Positions 14,650-15,857 of a stretch of DNA of 15,857 nucleotides are shown one piece after another. Made by a program: the position numbers and the translations under genes. Under the pieces are notes generated by a model. The model worked only from the letters and a program-made list of their open reading frames with translations. It was not told the origin of the DNA and did no database searches. The stretch is from an uncultured bacterium (GTDB lineage Bacteria > Cyanobacteriota > Vampirovibrionia > Gastranaerophilales > Gastranaerophilaceae): assembly GCA_949286405.1 (NCBI GenBank), contig CASECH010000165.1, positions 1 through 15,857 on the forward strand. The letters are read 5' to 3'. How positions within the stretch are numbered: position 1 is the first letter of the stretch; the number at the start of each line of letters is the position of its first letter.

Positions 14650-15513
14650 TTAAATTTTTTCTATCTTACGCCTTGTTCTTCCACCATATGCTTCATGAAC
14701 ATCAACAACGGAGATAAAAGCTTGAGGATCAATTTGTTTAATAATTTCTTTTATCTTAGTCAACTCTAACCTACTTACAACACAATAAATTATTTTCTTC
14801 TTAGCTCCTGAATACGCACCGATACCTTTTAGATACGTAACCCCTATTTCAAGTGTTTCTAAAAGCTCCTTGCCAATTTCATCAGCATGATCGCTTATGA
14901 TACGAATTGACTTAGCAGAATTCAAACCTTCTAAGACAGTATCAATTACTCGGTAAGCAATAAAATAAGTTAAAATAGAATACATTGCTCTATCCCAACC
15001 GAAAACCAGACCTGCAACACCGTATATCAAAATATTAAATGCCATAATAATTTCACCGACAGAAAAACCGTATTTCTTTGATAAAACTAATGACATAATT
15101 TCCGTACCATCTAAGGAACCATCATTTTTCAGAACTAGTCCAACCCCCGTGCCGAGTATTATTCCACCAAAAACTGTAGACAATAATAAATCATCTGTCA
15201 CATGTAATGTATGCAATAGATTTAAAGCAACAGATAAAATCATAATTGCATAAAAAGTCTGCAACACAAATTTTTTACCTATTTTATTGAAAGCTAATAA
15301 AAGAAACGGAATATTTAAAATAAAAATCAAAGTTCCTAAATTATATTTAGTTAGATAACTAACGATAATAGATACACCTACAATGCCACCATCAATAATT
15401 TTATTGGGAACTAAAAAACCTTCCAAAGCAAAAGCTGCAATTATAGGTCCTAAAGTTAAGAATACAAACCTTCTTATTCTATCCAAAACTTTTTTTTTAT
15501 TACCTGCAGACAT
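14650..15513 (-). CDS. YitT-family membrane protein (DUF161 plus DUF2179)
   Basis: Polytopic inner-membrane protein, 287 residues, of unknown molecular function. Five to six helices occupy about 15-195, with family hallmarks VPNKIIDGGIVGVSII (35-50), FGGIILGTGVGLVLKNDGSLDGTEI (split across 115-139) and a Y-rich helix near 178-192. A cytoplasmic DUF2179 domain (about 200-287) contains IGVTYLKGIGAYSGAKKKI, the usual glycine-rich loop, and ends DVHEAYGGR. DUF2179 is a ferredoxin-like fold thought to bind small ligands. The start is set by AGGGG 8 nt upstream, which overlaps the stop codon of the diadenylate cyclase gene 11 nt away, so these two form an operon. A link to c-di-AMP signalling is suggested by position only. 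Confidence 0.9.
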   Translation of the reverse strand: MSAGNKKKVLDRIRRFVFLTLGPIIAAFALEGFLVPNKIIDGGIVGVSIIVSYLTKYNLGTLIFILNIPFLLLAFNKIGKKFVLQTFYAIMILSVALNLLHTLHVTDDLLLSTVFGGIILGTGVGLVLKNDGSLDGTEIMSLVLSKKYGFSVGEIIMAFNILIYGVAGLVFGWDRAMYSILTYFIAYRVIDTVLEGLNSAKSIRIISDHADEIGKELLETLEIGVTYLKGIGAYSGAKKKIIYCVVSRLELTKIKEIIKQIDPQAFISVVDVHEAYGGRTRRKIEKI

Positions 15514-15524
15514 TTACACAACCC

Positions 15525-15857
15525 CTATTCTTCATTCATATCTGACTTTCTAATAGTGATAAAATTATTAATTTTAAAAATCGTTTTTTTATCATCACTA
15601 TCATCATTTTTTTTGACACCTAAAATATTTTCTAAATCATTTTTCAAAGTAACCAAGTCTTCATAACGTTTTAAAGATCCGTCAACTGCAACAGAAACAT
15701 CACCTGTCTCTTCTGAAACAACAAGACAAGCGGCATCACTCGCCTCAGTCATACCAATAGCAGCTCTATGACGAGTTCCATATTTCCAGCTCAATTTTGG
15801 ATCCTCTGTCAAAGGTAATAAAACCCCCGCTGAAATAATCTTATCACCGTCAATAAC
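15525..15857 (-). CDS. cdaA: CdaA-type diadenylate cyclase, C-terminal part (truncated by window edge)
   Basis: Makes the second messenger c-di-AMP from two ATP. Only the last 110 residues are in the window, and the frame is open to its right end (reading V-I-D-G-D-K-I-I-S-A-G from the edge). The TTG at 15812 is not the start. The visible part is the end of the DisA_N/DAC domain: LLPLTEDPKLSWKYGTRHRA, containing the RHR motif (residues 29-31 of the visible part), then IGMTEASDA and CLVVSEETGDVSVA. The DGA motif and any N-terminal helices lie outside. The C-terminal tail after the domain (about 40 residues) is charged, with DDSDDKK. The GTRHRAAIG and VVSEETG segments match CdaA more than DisA. 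A yitT-like gene follows, rather than the cdaR/glmM pair typical of Firmicutes. Confidence 0.93.
   Translation of the reverse strand, partial: VIDGDKIISAGVLLPLTEDPKLSWKYGTRHRAAIGMTEASDAACLVVSEETGDVSVAVDGSLKRYEDLVTLKNDLENILGVKKNDDSDDKKTIFKINNFITIRKSDMNEE

Noticed and set aside
15810..15812. TTG start for the diadenylate cyclase fragment
   Set aside because: Codons upstream to the window edge continue the conserved cyclase domain, so this is an internal leucine codon.
1..15857. Defence island, prophage, insertion sequence, CRISPR array or RNA gene
   Set aside because: No transposase, integrase, cas, toxin-antitoxin or restriction motif, no direct-repeat array, and no tRNA- or rRNA-like segment was seen on either strand.

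Overview
The window is AT-rich and gene-dense, with no stretch over 300 bases lacking a gene. It looks chromosomal. It has no tRNA, rRNA, insertion sequence, CRISPR array or phage gene that I can see. Several clues point to a non-photosynthetic relative of cyanobacteria, most likely a gut Vampirovibrionia/Melainabacteria member (Gastranaerophilales type): a PDZ plus radical-SAM DUF512 protein of the kind common in cyanobacteria and clostridia; a YrbE/MlaE lipid-transport permease, which implies an outer membrane; a pgpH-ybeY-dgkA gene string; a diadenylate cyclase; and a protein with a short N-terminal NFKG motif that I associate from memory with that group. The lineage call is inference and was not tested by a search. 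Layout. (1) 1-1360: a glutamine synthetase I running off the left edge, ending at a bidirectional terminator. (2) 3178-1405, minus strand: a PadR-type regulator overlapping a DUF512 radical-SAM protein. (3) 3271-6097, plus strand: an MlaE-like permease, an MlaF-like ATPase and a PLP aminotransferase, closely spaced. The divergent padR and mlaE starts share a 92-bp regulatory region. (4) 10218-6124, minus strand: a polyprenyl-phosphate type GT2 glycosyltransferase, the c-di-AMP phosphodiesterase PgpH, the rRNA endonuclease YbeY and a DgkA-type lipid kinase. (5) 10279-11919, plus strand: a multi-membrane GT-C glycosyltransferase divergent from the GT2 gene. (6) 11998-14171, plus strand: two unrecognised, translationally coupled membrane-associated proteins. 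(7) 15857-14238, minus strand: the C-terminal end of a CdaA-like diadenylate cyclase, a YitT-family membrane protein and a small unknown protein with its own promoter. Working together: PgpH and the cyclase fragment are the degrading and making arms of c-di-AMP signalling. The GT2 and GT-C enzymes, with the DgkA-type kinase (undecaprenol recycling), fit polyprenyl-phosphate-linked glycan assembly in the envelope. MlaE/MlaF fit phospholipid movement between membranes, although the substrate-binding MCE protein is absent here. All three convergent gene junctions carry a compact hairpin with an A-run on one side and a T-run on the other, so each can stop transcription from both directions. The most novel part is the 11998-14171 pair, whose two proteins seem to share one membrane core, the first carrying a roughly 290-residue helical insertion.
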